Origin: Callipepla californica brunnescens
Taxonomy: Eukaryota; Chordata; Aves; Galliformes; Odontophoridae
NCBI GenBank assembly: GCA_023055505.1
Contig: JALIRH010000063.1
Coordinates: 2,621,501 to 2,685,500 of the forward strand
Direction: 5' to 3'
Length of the DNA stretch: 64,000 nt
The translations under genes and the position numbers were made by a program. Shown here in pieces: positions 28,331-39,665 of the stretch. Below the pieces are notes generated by a model, which did no database searches, was not told the origin of the DNA, and was given only the letters and a program-made list of their open reading frames with translations. Each line of letters begins with the position of its first letter. The first letter of the stretch is position 1.

Positions 28331-31300
28331 TGACAGAGCGATGCTCATGTCCAACAAGGGAGCTCTGCCTGGGCCTCCCATGCACACTGTGCGTTTGCAG
28401 CAGGCCTGGAGCACTCAAACCTCCAACTTCACAGCTTCCAGCCCTCAGGAAATCTCTGTGGGACTCCCCCACACCCTGGCTCTTCAGGGCACAGTGTGCA
28501 TTCTGCTACCCCCAATATTTGTGAGGATTGGTTCAGCTCCCAGGTAGTGAACTCGGTGAGGACTGCAGCAGTAAGAATCGTGGATGCTCATGGGCCAAGG
28601 GGCAACAGAAACCCCCAGAGTGCTGAAGGGGACCAAATCTCCTCCTCACATGAATCCTTTGCTTTAACATCTCAATCCAAGAAAAAGTATTGCTGTGGGC
28701 TGCCAGGCAATAAAACCAAGAGGCCAGCAGGAAGCTTGCATCTCTTGTCCTCTTGGATCTTGTGGCTGACAAGGCAGAGAGAGAGAGCTGTGTGGTGTGT
28801 GAGGAGGGGAAGACAACCTTCCCCCTCTGCCTTTTTACCCATATGGGCTCCCCAGCCAGAGACAACATAGTCAATCACTACGATCAACTGACAGTCATGA
28901 TGACTTAAAGCTCAATCAAAACTGGAGTGAAGTAACCACTTCTTTAACTGTCATTACCATCATAACCCAGATCACCTTACAATACTGAGATGAGATCAGC
29001 AGTTTACAAGGAGAGGATAAAAACACTTCTGTGTTCTAATAAACTTCTAGACTTAAGGACAAACGATTGCTGAATCAGAGGAGGAATGACCCTGGTGAGA
29101 GAAGCCAGGAAGACCCAGGCTGTGTTTCCAGAGGATGCCTCATGTACAACTGAGTGAGGAAACGTGTGGCTGGGGTGCTGCATCTGCTTGCAGCTGCTGG
29201 CAGAGAGCCCCAGCCTCCAGACAGCAGCTTCACCTTTACAGACCTTTGAGAAGTAAGTTTGTGGTCAGGAAGGTTCTGATGTTTGGAGAAACTCCTCACC
29301 AGCAGCTGCCCAACAAGGAAAGGACAAACACTTCAGGCTTCCAGGAGAGCTAATTGCTTACTTTCACCTCCAATATAGATCCACAATGCCAAAATCCACT
29401 GACTTCCTACACTTCACCTTTCAGTAATCGTTCCTATCTGATTGTAGGAGTCAGTTTCTCATTGACAAGTTCCTACACGCAATTCAGTCTCTCATAGCAT
29501 AGCTGAGACAGCAGTTACCAACCTGGCAGCCACCAACCTCGGCAGCAGAAGTTTGTTGCATGACTCACAGAGGTGCGTACTAAGATCAGTAACAGAGTTC
29601 AGTCCTTCCCCAGGATTTGCCCACACCACGCTGCTGCTGCAACCACATGCAGCACTCGTGTCATTCCCCGGCAGCACGCAGGGAATTGCACAGCACCAGG
29701 AAATGAGATTTTGGGACAGTTGGCCCTGCTCAGTGAATATGCTTGTAAGCAACAGGCTGTTCCTCTGCAACTTCCATGCCACAGGGGATGTTAGGGATGG
29801 GGTGGGCAGCTGCACCTAGGAGTGGAGCACGTACCACAGGATGGCAGTGGAGGTTGGTTTGGCTGCAATATGCTCCTCTGCCGAGTGCTCTCTTCCCTTC
29901 CACCCTGACCTGCAGTGCCCATGGGCACACAGTGAGTGAGCAGCAAGTACAATACAATCAGCCTCAGCTCCAGACCTGGTACCACATCTCTCGTTTCCAG
30001 CCTTGAAGTGGCAGTTCAGGGACTGTTTTATGCAGAAATGTAGCAGTCTGTATCTGCAGTGATATTCACAGGGTCTTTATACGCTGTCCAGCCTCCCCAA
30101 CACCTGTTTGCCATCTGTATAAGAATGCTCACGTTGTGCAAAAAATATTGCTTGAAGGAATAGATTATGGCCATGGATATGGAAGCTGGAAAGCAGCACG
30201 TCAGAAAATGCTCTGCCCATCTTCTCTGCCATAAATGGGATAAAAGAGACAGAAAGTGGGAGGAAGCAGGGAAAAGCAGAGCAGCAGGACGTCCCTGCCT
30301 GGACAGACTGAGCTCGGCGGAGAGGCTTTGGACACCAACGCAGATTATCAGCAATTCAGGTGACAATTATACTGTATTATAATTATGTTATCAGCGATTC
30401 AGGTGATGTGGGCAAAACGGGCGTGCTCAGTGCCCGTCCCACATGTTGTGCACCAGGAGGCGGCCCAGTCACCAGGTGGCACTCCAGGATCACCGCACCA
30501 GACCGACGTCCGCTTGGGAGGACAGGGAAGAAAGCAAACTAAGCACAAATGTACAAACAATCACGTCGGGCTCACGTGTTTGGAAAAGAGGCACTAGTGT
30601 GCACACACACACACGCGCACACACACACAAAAAACCGTCCAACAGCTGCGTGGAGAAATAAAATGCAAAAATTCAGAAAAAAAATGTCTACTCGAGTTCT
30701 GCCTGACCTGTTGCTGTTTCCAAGCGACAGGAACTAAGTCAGGGAGCTCAGCTCATGGAAGGGGTGTGCAGAGGAGATGCAGAGGGCAGCAGAGCCGGGA
30801 ACTGCTCTGGGGGTACAATTAATGCCTCCTCTGAGAGCTGAGCTCGCTCCATTGTGCAGAGAACTAGCGTTTGGCTTTGCCTATAGCAGAGGAGGCTGAG
30901 CAAAGTGCACAGAGAAGTTTCTTGCAGAAGATCAAACTTCTCTCCTTCCCAGATGGGTTTTCTTTCAGCTAGCAGAGCAACACAAGCTAAAAGCAGCCAA
31001 GGTACTTGTGAGAAGGGGCTGGGGAGAGATGTGCATTTTGCCAGAGATCCAGCTACCATCCTGCACTGCTCTGCTACCGTATGTCAGTAGAAGGGGCAGT
31101 AAAAATGCAGAAAGTGGCAACCACCAAGGGTCTTAGTAACAGCTCCGTGATGATCTCCACTATCTGATAATCCTCACCTGTACTTTACAGCCGCAGTCTC
31201 TACAGCACTCAGAGCTCTACAGGGTCTGGGATCCAAGCAGCCACACGTGCTGGGCATGCCTGAGACTGATAATGACACATGTGGACCCACGCCACTGTTA

Positions 31301-32800
31301 AGTCTGAACATAGATGGTTTGGCTTGTGCCTGAACTCGACCACACCTAGAAAGAAGCCCTGAAGCAGTGAAAAGCATTTAGCAGACTTAAAAGTCTGAGA
31401 GAAAGTCTGGAAGACTCAGAGCTGGGTTTGGAAGGCTCAGAGGCTTCAGAGCAACACCAGCCTACTGCCGGCAGGGAGCTTGGCAAACAGAAAGGACTGT
31501 GTCCCTGGGAAAGCTGCTGTGCTACAGCTTAGAGTAGATAAGTGAAAGCTGAAGAGTTTCCAAAGGATCTGGGTTTCCCCAGTGACAGGGACTGGGAGGG
31601 AGGAAGGTCTGGGAGGACTGTTGTCTGCTGCTCTGGTGCACATCTGGTGCTTGCCTTGTCACAGAATTTACCTCTGCCACACTGAGTGTCGTACTCGGTG
31701 CAGCAGCAGCCCGGGCCCTGGGCTCTGTCTCAGGGCTTAACTGTTGGTGCTGGTATCTGCGTGGGGGTCCTACACATGGGAATGATGGGACAAACAAGTT
31801 TCCTTCTCTCTTTTAGAGGCGTATGTCCCTCCCCCAACTCTTCTATAATGGGAAGGTGGATTATTTTGACCTTTAGCAACTCAGAAGTCTTCTGTCTCAT
31901 CTCAAGAACTAGACTCTGAAAGATAAGCACTCTCACTTCCAGCAGCTTACCCACAGGTCCTGGCTGAAGCCCACCCAAGGCCCATCCCAGGAAGGGGGCT
32001 GTGGGTAATGAAGTGCGATTAAATGTAAGGAGAGACCACCTGAATTTTAATGATGCAAGTTATTCTGGAGAGGGCAGCATCCCTCTGGGGTGGAGCGTCC
32101 TTTCAGGTAACAGCTTACTCCTTATAACCCCGACTGGGGCACTAATTTGTCTTTCCTCTCCTAATTGCACGGTCTGCCCTGAGTGCTCAGTTGGCAACTG
32201 AAAAAAGAAAGGCAGTTCCCTGAGCGATTAACCCCTTCAGTTTCCTCAGCTACGGACTCAGAGATCCGCACAAGTTTCTGGGCCCAGCACTCAGAACTCC
32301 TCAGTCAGAACGTAACACCACCAACAGAATCGGGGAGGACTCTCCAAGCAGCCCGCTGAAGTCCTGCCACGCAAAGCCAGAAGCAGCAAGCGAGGGACCG
32401 CGATTCTCCTCCATCTCCGCACTGCTGCTAATTAGTACCCACGCACACATCACTTAACGTGCCGGCTGTTTCACCAGAAGGCGTTGGGAAGCCGGGCTGC
32501 GGACGCCGGGCCTCAGCCCCTGGGCCAGGAACCAACACTCGGGCCCAGTTCTCGTCCCCGCTTCCCCAGCCCTGGGCTCCGGGCGCGCTTCCCAGGACCG
32601 GCCCCCGCTTCCCAGCCCGGCTGCCCGCACTGCAGCTCCGGGCTCCGGCTCTCGCCCCCCAGCGCAGCTCCGAGCTCCGAGCTCTGAGCTCCGAGCCCCG
32701 GACCCGACCCCGAGCTCCGAGCCCGGCCCCGACCCTCGGGGCTCGGCGCCCAACCCCCCGCGCCCCTCCCCCGTTCCCCGCGGCCGGTCGCGCGCTGTGA
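28331..32800. other. Intergenic stretch between DCAF1 and the left GBP gene; no gene recognised
   Basis: Nothing here matches a known protein, and the short open frames lack conserved content or splice context. It holds a (CA)n microsatellite at about 30600-30630, a partial copy of an unclassified repeat at about 31415-31500, and a GC-rich GAGCTCC-type VNTR at about 32640-32740. From about 31255 upward it is matched in inverted orientation by the right arm (44.0-46.7 kb). Confidence 0.7.
30598..30632 (+). repeat. (CA)n microsatellite
   Basis: Imperfect CA run interrupted by CGCG. It lies in the part of the left arm with no partner in the right arm. Confidence 0.85.
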
Positions 32801-32842
32801 CGTCACGGCGCCGGAAGCGGCGCTGCGGGAGGAGCGGAGCGC

Positions 32843-35800
32843 TTTATTCGGCCGCCGAACGGAGGCGGAGCGGAGCGGCGCGGCGCGGCCTACAGCGCCG
32901 TGCCCCGCAGTGCTCGGGTCAGCCTCGACACGCTGGTGAGGTCGCAGGCGGCGCGCACGGCGTCGCAGACGTTGGCTATCAGCGACTGCATGCTGCTGCT
33001 GCTGCTGCTGCTCATCTCCCGCCGCAGCGCCGCCAGCTCCTGCTCCATCAGCGCCGCCCGCTCGCCGAAGCCGCGCTGCAGCAGCTCGCCGTGCTCCCGT
33101 AGCTTCGCCTCCAGCGCCCGCTGCAGCTCCCGCTGCGCGCTCGCCGCCTCCGCCCGCAGCTTGGCCTCCAGCGCCTGCACGTTCTGCTCGTAGCTGCTCC
33201 GCTCGTCTGCCAGCAGCGCCTGCAGCTGCCGTTCGCGCTCCGCCGTCGCCTTCTGCTGCTGCTCCAGGAGCTGCGCCTGCTGCTTCTGGTCTGGGGACCG
33301 AGGGACGGGCTGAGGCGCGGCCGGGAGCCGAGCCTTCTGCTCACGGAGCACGGTGCGCGTGGGGTGGGCTGAGGGGACCGGGGATGCGGGGAGGCGATGG
33401 AGGGGCAGCGGGACAGTGCGCAGGGAAAAGGGGTGAGGGGTCCTTAGGGAGGAAGAGGGGGCAGTTTGAGGCGTCCCCAGGGTGTGCTGGGACACCCCGA
33501 GAGGTGTATGGGCGCTGTGAAATATCCCTGATGGTGTACGAGGATTCCCGAAGTACATGGGGATGCCGTCAGCTGCCTCCCAGGGGACCTGGCCTCTGGA
33601 ACACGGCACTGCTGTGAGGTGTCCCCAAGGAGTAACGCAAGGTGCCTCTTTTCCCTGGGCAGCACGGGGACGGATGGGGGAGGTGGGCAAGAAGGGGAGA
33701 AGGGATGACGCTGGGACGCGCTGCTCACCCTCCAGCTGCTTCTCGGCCTCGCTCAGAGCGTTGTCTGCCTTCAGCACCGCCTCTGCCTCTGCCCGGCGCC
33801 CCACCAGGAACTCGTCCAGCACTTCCTCGGCCTGCGCATCCCCACACGAGTGAGGCCCGGCCCCCTCCTCCTTGCCCTTAATCCCCTACCTGGAGCTGCC
33901 CCCACCTTGGGGCCCTTGCCCTCTGCTTCCCAGTAGGCCTCCAGCAGCTGCTGCCGCTCGGCCTCGTAGGCGTGGTAGCCGCCGGGCTGTGCGTAGGTGC
34001 CGCGGGCCAGCTCGGTGTCCAGCTGCCTTACCAGCTCGGCCAGCAGCGCCCTGCAGTGTCGCTGCGATGCTGCCTCGTTCTCCTCCTGCAGGCGGCTGTA
34101 CTCCGTGCAGATCTGTTCCTGGGGAGGGATGGGGTCAGAGTCAGGGTGGTGCCGGGGGGAGTGCCGCAGGAACAGGGACGTGGGGATGGAGAGAGCTGGG
34201 GCGATGGGGACACAGTCATGGGGGCACGGCCGTGAGGATGAGGGCGGCCTTATAGGAGTGGGCACCGGGCTGTGTGGACGGGTCAGTGGAGACGGAGGGC
34301 CGTGGGGCTGGGCAGCGCTGTAGCAACGGTGACAAGGTCGTGGGAATGGGGGCAGCCCAGTAGGGATAGGAGGAAGGCTGTGGGGGCGAGCACGGTGCTG
34401 TGGCACGGAGGGGCGGGGTGGCCATGCACCATGAGACGCCGCTGGTACTCCTGGTCGCGATCCCGGAAGCTGTGATGCTGGAAGACAGCGAGTGCCTCGC
34501 GCAGGTGCTCCCCGTGCCAGGCCGAGAGCTGTGCGGGCTCTGTGGGCAGCGGCAGCCCCCGCATGCCCCTGGCGTAGGCCTCCAGCGCTGCCGTCACCGC
34601 AGCCGCGTTCTCGTTGGCCATCATCGCTGCTGCTGCTCCCTCCAGGCAGGGCAGACGCCCGCTGTTGATGGCCTCCACGTAGCTGTGCAGCAGCATGCAC
34701 AGGGCTGTGGAGAAATGGCACAGTGACCCTTCCCTTGTGGCCAGAACCTTGCTGCTGTGCTGCTGTTGCTGTCCTCTTGTCCCTGTGCTTTTTGCCCTTT
34801 GCCGCCCTGTCATCACCCAACCGTCACCTTCGTGTTCTTCCCCCCCCCACGCTTCTACATGTCCCCTGCGTTGCAGTTGCCATCCTGTTGTCACCCTGTC
34901 ATTTCCATCATCTCACAGCTGTTCCTTTGCAGTCTCCTGTTTTGCCGCTGTCCCCCTGTTGTTCCCTGTGTCATCATTGTCCTGTGTCACCGCTGTCATC
35001 CTGTTATCACTCCATTCTGTTTCACCGTTGTCGCGGTGCTGTACCGTGTTGCCATCGTGACCCTTTCTCATCGTTCTGCCATCCCCAGTGTTATCGCCCT
35101 GTTGTCTCATGTTGCCGTGGTCACGGTCACACCCCGTGTCCCCTTCTCCTCCTTCCCATCCTTCCCATCCTCCCCTTACTTACCGCGCCCTGTCAGTGCT
35201 CCGCCGTCAGGCAGCACCTTGGGCCTGGTGGAGCCCAGCACGTAGTCGCAGAACTTGGCCGCCTGTTGGAGGAAACGTGGGGCCAACGCGGTCTCGGGCA
35301 GCTCCTCCAGGCGCCCGTGCTCCTCTGTGCCCAGTGGTGGTGGCAGCACGAAGCACTTCCGTGTGGAGAAGTAGTTCCGGAGGCACTGCCGCGTCCCATT
35401 GTAGATCTGCACCTTGCGGCCGTGCCCTGTGGAGGCACACAGCCGTTGTTGGTGCCGTCGCCCGTTGGTGCCGCCCTGGTGACCCCAATGGGGCCAGCAC
35501 TCACCATGCTTGAGCTGCAGCGCCTGCTCCAGGTACTCATCCTCGCTGATGGGCTGCTCACCCACGCGCAGCTCCAGCGTGAAGTCCCGCACCACCCACA
35601 CGAAGCCGGGGAAGAAGCGAATGAACTCGGTGTCCTCAGCCTCGTCTTCTTTTTCAGTGCTGCCGTTGCTGTCCGTGTCCCCGTCCCGCACCCGGATCAG
35701 CTCTGACAGCCGCGTCACCAGCCCGGCCCCGCTCAGGAGCACAACGTTCCACTAATCCTGCATACCCTCCAAAAATCCTGTGTGCCCCCCACATATATTT

Positions 35801-37205
35801 CTGTCCTTCCCTCTATTTGCTGTCCCCCTCCACCACTACCCAGCAGCACCCTGAATATTGGGCCCCCTCTGAGACCCTGCATCACCCTTAAATCCCTCAG
35901 TTTCACCTGAAATGCACTGCCCCCACCAAATGCCACGTCTCCCCAGGTCTCGAGTGACCCAAGTTCCCCAGTTGTGCCTGACATCCCCCAGCGTCATTCC
36001 AAGTCCTGCGGGAACCGAATCCGCCACCTTCACCCCCAGGTCCCACATTGCCCTAAATCCTACGACTTCTCCAAATCCTGCTCTGTCATCTCAAGTTCCG
36101 CAGTTTCAGCCCAAGTCTCAGGTTGCTTGCTGTTTGTTCTTTTTCTGCCCCAAATCTGTTTCAGCCCAGCTCCTGCATTGCGCAGTTCTCCCAGTTTTCC
36201 CTGCAATCACACTCCTCTGTTGCCAGGATCTCCCGGTTTTGCCGCAGGCCCTGCAGCGCTCATCTCCTGTAGCTTTGCCCCAGGTTCCCTACAGCCCCAA
36301 ACGCTCAGTTTCAGCCCGGATCCCTCAGCCTCAACCCAGTCTCCCGTTGTCCCAGTCCCATAGCTATGGCCCCCACCTTGCCTTGCCCAAGACCCTGTGG
36401 CCCCAAATCCCCAGGTTTCACCGTGAGCCCTCCCCACATCCGCCCTGATCCCCGCAGGATACTCCAGGTGCTCCAGTGCCTTTTGGTCGATGGTGCCCAT
36501 GCTGTTGTACACCAGGGTGCTGGACAACAGCAGTGCCAGCGTGAAGATCCAGGCATCGTTGTGGCTGTCGCCCTGTGCCCACAGCAGGGTTAGGGGTGTT
36601 CTGGAGGACTCTGGGGGGAGATGTGGGGCCACCCTTCCCCCCCCCCCGGCCCCTGCACCCACCTTGCTGGGGTCTCCCAGTCCCTCGGTGTCCAGCAGCA
36701 CCAAGGTGACGCCGGGCCGGCGCGGGTGGGGCAGGCACCACATCCAGATGCCCTTGGTCTGTGCCTGCACCGTGGGGCCCAGCAGGAAGCCTGCAGGTGG
36801 CGAGCCGTCACAGATCCTCGACAATACTCTGAAATGCCCCCGAAGGAGCGCATGAGGTTCTGCCCCCCAGCTCACCGGTGTGCTTCTGTGCCAGCCGGTT
36901 CATCAGGAAGGACTTCCCGGTGCGGTAGGGCCCGGCGATGGCCACCACCACCAGGGGCTGAGCCACCTTCTGCAGCTCTGCCAGCGCCGCGGGGTCGAGG
37001 GACAGCACGCCGTCCTTGTTGTTCACCAGGCAGAGCGGGGCCGGCATCGCCGGAGCGTCCATGCTCGTGCTGCTCGGCTGTGTCGGTGCTGCTGGAAGAG
37101 AAAGCGAGCCCAGCTCTCCCCCTGCCTTTTGTCTTCCTTTTCCTGAACTCCGCTCCTTCCTAGAAATCACGATGCCTGGACAGTGAGTGGCCTCGCCTAT
37201 TTATC
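32843..37205 (-). CDS. GBP: Guanylate-binding protein, left copy (628 aa, intact)
   Basis: GBPs are interferon-inducible, self-assembling large GTPases that coat pathogens and their vacuoles. Coding exons in order: 37062-36876, 36790-36663, 36572-36463, 35731-35505, 35426-35184, 34704-34430, 34118-33906, 33831-33729, 33290-32890. All are GT-AG and in phase, giving 628 residues (human GBP1 has 592). The exon 4 acceptor (CTCCTGAG) was chosen on phase and is the least certain join. Motifs: P-loop GPYRTGKS at residues 44-51, switch I region TKGIW at 74-78, DTEGLGD at 96-102, and the GBP-specific RD guanine cap at about 190-191 ([10 protein letters not shown]). A helical middle domain and a long Gln/Glu/Arg-rich coiled coil complete the protein. 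There is no C-terminal CaaX box, so it is unlikely to be prenylated. The poly(A) signal is at 32848-32843. The protein differs from the right copy at only about six sites plus a rewritten C-terminus. Confidence 0.93.
37157..37165 (-). promoter_or_regulatory. GBP: GAS/STAT-type site in left GBP leader
   Basis: The mirrored site reads TTCTAGGAA on the minus strand. It differs from the right copy in the spacer but keeps both half-sites, so the STAT consensus is preserved in both arms. Confidence 0.5.
37198..37205 (-). promoter_or_regulatory. GBP: Altered TATA box (GATAAATA) of left GBP
   Basis: Read on the minus strand the octamer at the mirrored position is GATAAATA. The first T of the box is replaced by G, which also creates a GATA core. 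The surrounding promoter is otherwise nearly identical to the right copy, so basal strength may differ between the two genes. Confidence 0.7.
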
Positions 37206-37437
37206 GGGGCCAGTGGCACAGCTGCTGCATATCACAGCCGTTTGGAGACAACACCCATCATGTTGTCAACCGCTCTGGCAGGGAGCGGTGTTTGTGCTGC
37301 CGCAGAGTGCCGCCGTGCAGCCACAGTGCGCTGCTACCGCCGCACAGTGCCGTGGTACGGCTCTGGGAATAGAGGGGTGTTTCCACATAAGAACAAGGCG
37401 GTTTATTTCATGAGCTCTGCAACCGTCTGGCATCACA

Positions 37438-37448
37438 GAAATTAGAAA
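37438..37448 (+). promoter_or_regulatory. IRF-like element GAAATTAGAAA upstream of left GBP
   Basis: Mirror of the element at 39423-39433, unchanged between arms. Same caveat: the half-site spacing is one base longer than a standard ISRE. Confidence 0.35.
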
Positions 37449-37842
37449 TAAAGATTGAAAATTGATTAGCGATATACGGGTATAGCTGGTAGCCATTTAT
37501 TTCTAGCCAGTGTGAAAATGTATGCAGTGTTTTGTCGCGTGACGTGCCCAAGGAAGTGAGGGCAAGCTGGAACTTGCCTGTCTGAAGAGGCATCAGGAAG
37601 ACCTGGCACCCCCCGGTGCTCTTTGTTTAACAAGAGAAATGTCCCTGGGACAGAAGGGAGGAGGCCTTGGAGAGAATCACCTCGTAAATACGTTAAGAAG
37701 AGCTCTGAGACATCTTGGGAACAACAACGACTGGCTGGCAGCAAGGCAGACTGAGAATCAGAATGTACTTTACAAATGTAAACCTTCCCTGGTGCAAGGT
37801 ACAATATGAATTAACAAGTGTAATTAACAAAGGTGCATCTGG

Positions 37843-38090
37843 TAACGGCGATGCTGTTGTGTACCAGGGTTCTGGAGAGCAGCAGCACCAGTGTGAAGAT
37901 CCAGGCGTTGCAGTGGGTGCCATCCTGCACACGTACCTGGGTTACTGGGAGCTCCGGTCATACGGGGTCTGGGAACCCCCCTGCCACGTCCCCGTCCTCC
38001 TCCCGTCCCACGTCCTGTTGTTCTTCGTTAGCTTTTTTTCCTCTTCCTTTCCCGGAACACCGCTTGCTTCCCCGAACTCAAGGTGCCTTG
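37843..38090 (-). pseudogene. Vestigial GBP fragment, left of the centre
   Basis: The segment at 37843-37922, read on the minus strand, matches GBP coding exon 3 (NAWIFTLVLLLS...TLVHNS in the original frame), with clear divergence from the intact gene. Upstream of it, at about 38040-38090, is sequence resembling the GBP leader (ggaacaccgcttgcttcccc against the intact gaactccgctccttcc). Exons 1 and 2, and everything after exon 3, are missing. It lies in the same orientation as, and upstream of, the intact left GBP, so it is a relic of an older tandem GBP. Confidence 0.7.
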
Positions 38091-38226
38091 ACCGTGCCAA
38101 CGGTTTCACTGCAGGCACTGCGGGTGGAGGAAAGAGATATGGAGTGCTGCAGCAGTTTGCTGACAATGCCTGACACCTGGCTGACCACTGTGGGCAGGAA
38201 CAGCACAACCAGGGCACCAGGAGGCC

Positions 38227-38664
38227 AGCGTCTGCTGGATGCAGTTCTCCTTTTCCTGAAACCACTCCATCTACAGCTGCGGCACCGTTGCCTCGTGCCT
38301 GAAGGCACGAAGACACAGGCAGCAAAGTGTCAGGCCTGCTGGGGCAGTCAGCCCCTGGGCAGGAAAAGCTCTTGCACTTTCAATCTTCCTTACATTCCTG
38401 GCATAAGGAGTAGAGTATATCGTCATCAGCTACTTGTTACAAGGGCACGGATTCTTGTTTTCTAAATGAACTACAGGTCTTCTCATCAATGAGCATTAGC
38501 AAGCTTACAATCGCTATAACTTGTATCAGCACAAACATATTTTGGGTGCACCATGGAGGTGCTGTGCGAGGCTACAGGTGAGAAGTGGTTGTAAAAAGGT
38601 GTTGCGGTGTTGCTGTGCCATGCTGTCATGTGGCTGTGCTGTTGTGCTGCAGCTGTACCGCGGA
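38227..38664. other. Spacer at the palindrome centre
   Basis: About 438 bases without inverted partner. No gene or element is recognised. The left boundary follows GAGGCC and the right boundary precedes GGCCTC. The last 60 bases of each arm next to it differ by a 20-base indel (left 38184-38203). Confidence 0.75.
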
Positions 38665-38789
38665 GGCCTCCTGGTGCCCTGGTTGTGCAGCCAGGTGTCA
38701 GGCATTGTCAGCAAACTGCTGCGGCACTCCATATCTCTTTCCTCCACCCGCAGTGCCTCCAGTGAAACCGTTGGCTCGGTCAAGGCACC

Positions 38790-39030
38790 TTGAGTTCAGG
38801 GAAGCAAGCGGTGTTCCAGGAAAGGAAGTGAAAAAAAAGCTAACGAAGAACAACAGGATGTGGGACGGGAGGAGGACGGGGACGTGGCAGGGGGGTTCCC
38901 AGACCCCGTATGACCGGAGCTCCCAGTAACCCAGGTACGTGTGCAGGATGGCACGCACTGCAACGCCTGGATCTTCACACTGGTGCTGCTGCTCTCCAGA
39001 ACCCTGGTACACAACAGCGTCGCCGTTACC
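38790..39030 (+). pseudogene. Vestigial GBP fragment, right of the centre
   Basis: Mirror of the left relic: leader-like sequence at about 38790-38850, then a GBP exon 3 remnant at 38948-39030 with the NAWIFTL...NS core still readable. It precedes the intact right GBP in the same direction. Its presence in both arms shows that the tandem arrangement existed before the inversion-duplication. Confidence 0.7.
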
Positions 39031-39422
39031 AGATGCACCTTTGTTAATTACACTTGTTAATTCATATTGTACCTTGCACCAGGGAAGGTTTACATTTGTA
39101 AAGTACATTCTGATTCTCAGTCTGCCTTGCTGCCAGCCAGTCGTTGTTGTTCCCAAGATGTCTCAGAGCTCTTCTTAACGTATTTACGTGGTGATTCTCC
39201 CCAAGGCCTCCTCCCTTCTGTCCCAGGGACATTTCTCTTGTTAAACAAAGAGCACCGGGGGGTGCCAGGTCTTCCTGATGCCTCTTCAGACAGGCAAGTT
39301 CCAGCTTGCCCTCACTTCCTTGGGCACGTCACGCGACAAAACACTGCATACATTTTCACACTGGCTAGAAATAAATGGCTACCAGCTATACCCGTATATC
39401 GCTAATCAATTTTCAATCTTTA

Positions 39423-39433
39423 TTTCTAATTTC
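39423..39433 (-). promoter_or_regulatory. IRF-like element GAAATTAGAAA upstream of right GBP
   Basis: Two GAAA half-sites with a three-base spacer lie about 235 bases upstream of the TATA box. A classical ISRE has a two-base spacer, so this is a weak candidate. The same element is present in the left arm at 37438-37448. Confidence 0.35.
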
Positions 39434-39665
39434 TGTGATGCCAGACGGTTGCAGAGCTCATGAAATAAACCGCCTTGTTCTTATGTGGAAACACCCCTCT
39501 ATTCCCAGAGCCGTACCACGGCACTGTGCGGCGGTAGCAGCGCACTGTGCCTGCACGACGGCACTCTGCGACAGCAAAAACACCGCTCCCTGCCAGAGCG
39601 GTTGACAACACGATGGGTGTTGTCTCCAAACGGCTGTGATATGCAGCAGCTGTGCCACTTGCCCC

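Larger units (their letters stand above)
8398..38226 (+). repeat. Left arm of giant inverted repeat
   Basis: This arm holds DCAF1 from the 53-codon exon at 8508-8666 through the promoter, then the left GBP. It pairs with 53738-38665 read on the other strand. Homology stops at about 8398, where both sides still read ttaacagcaaat and then diverge. The piece 16035-31254 has no partner in the right arm. Divergence in matched parts is low, about 1-3 percent by eye. Confidence 0.9.

Noticed and set aside
33771..34820. A 349-codon frame on the minus strand and its mirror at 41997-43043
   Set aside because: These read through GBP exons and introns without splicing. Only the exon parts align with GBP.
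38227..38664. Palindrome centre as a fold-back (hairpin) read artefact
   Set aside because: Arms differ by many substitutions, several indels, a 15 kb deletion and a 1.5 kb difference. A fold-back artefact would give identical arms.
38660..38800. Possible further GBP or other gene exon next to the centre (frame with VSGIVSKLL)
   Set aside because: It is open in both arms but I recognise no family, and the arms differ by a 20-base frameshifting indel. Left as unassigned sequence.
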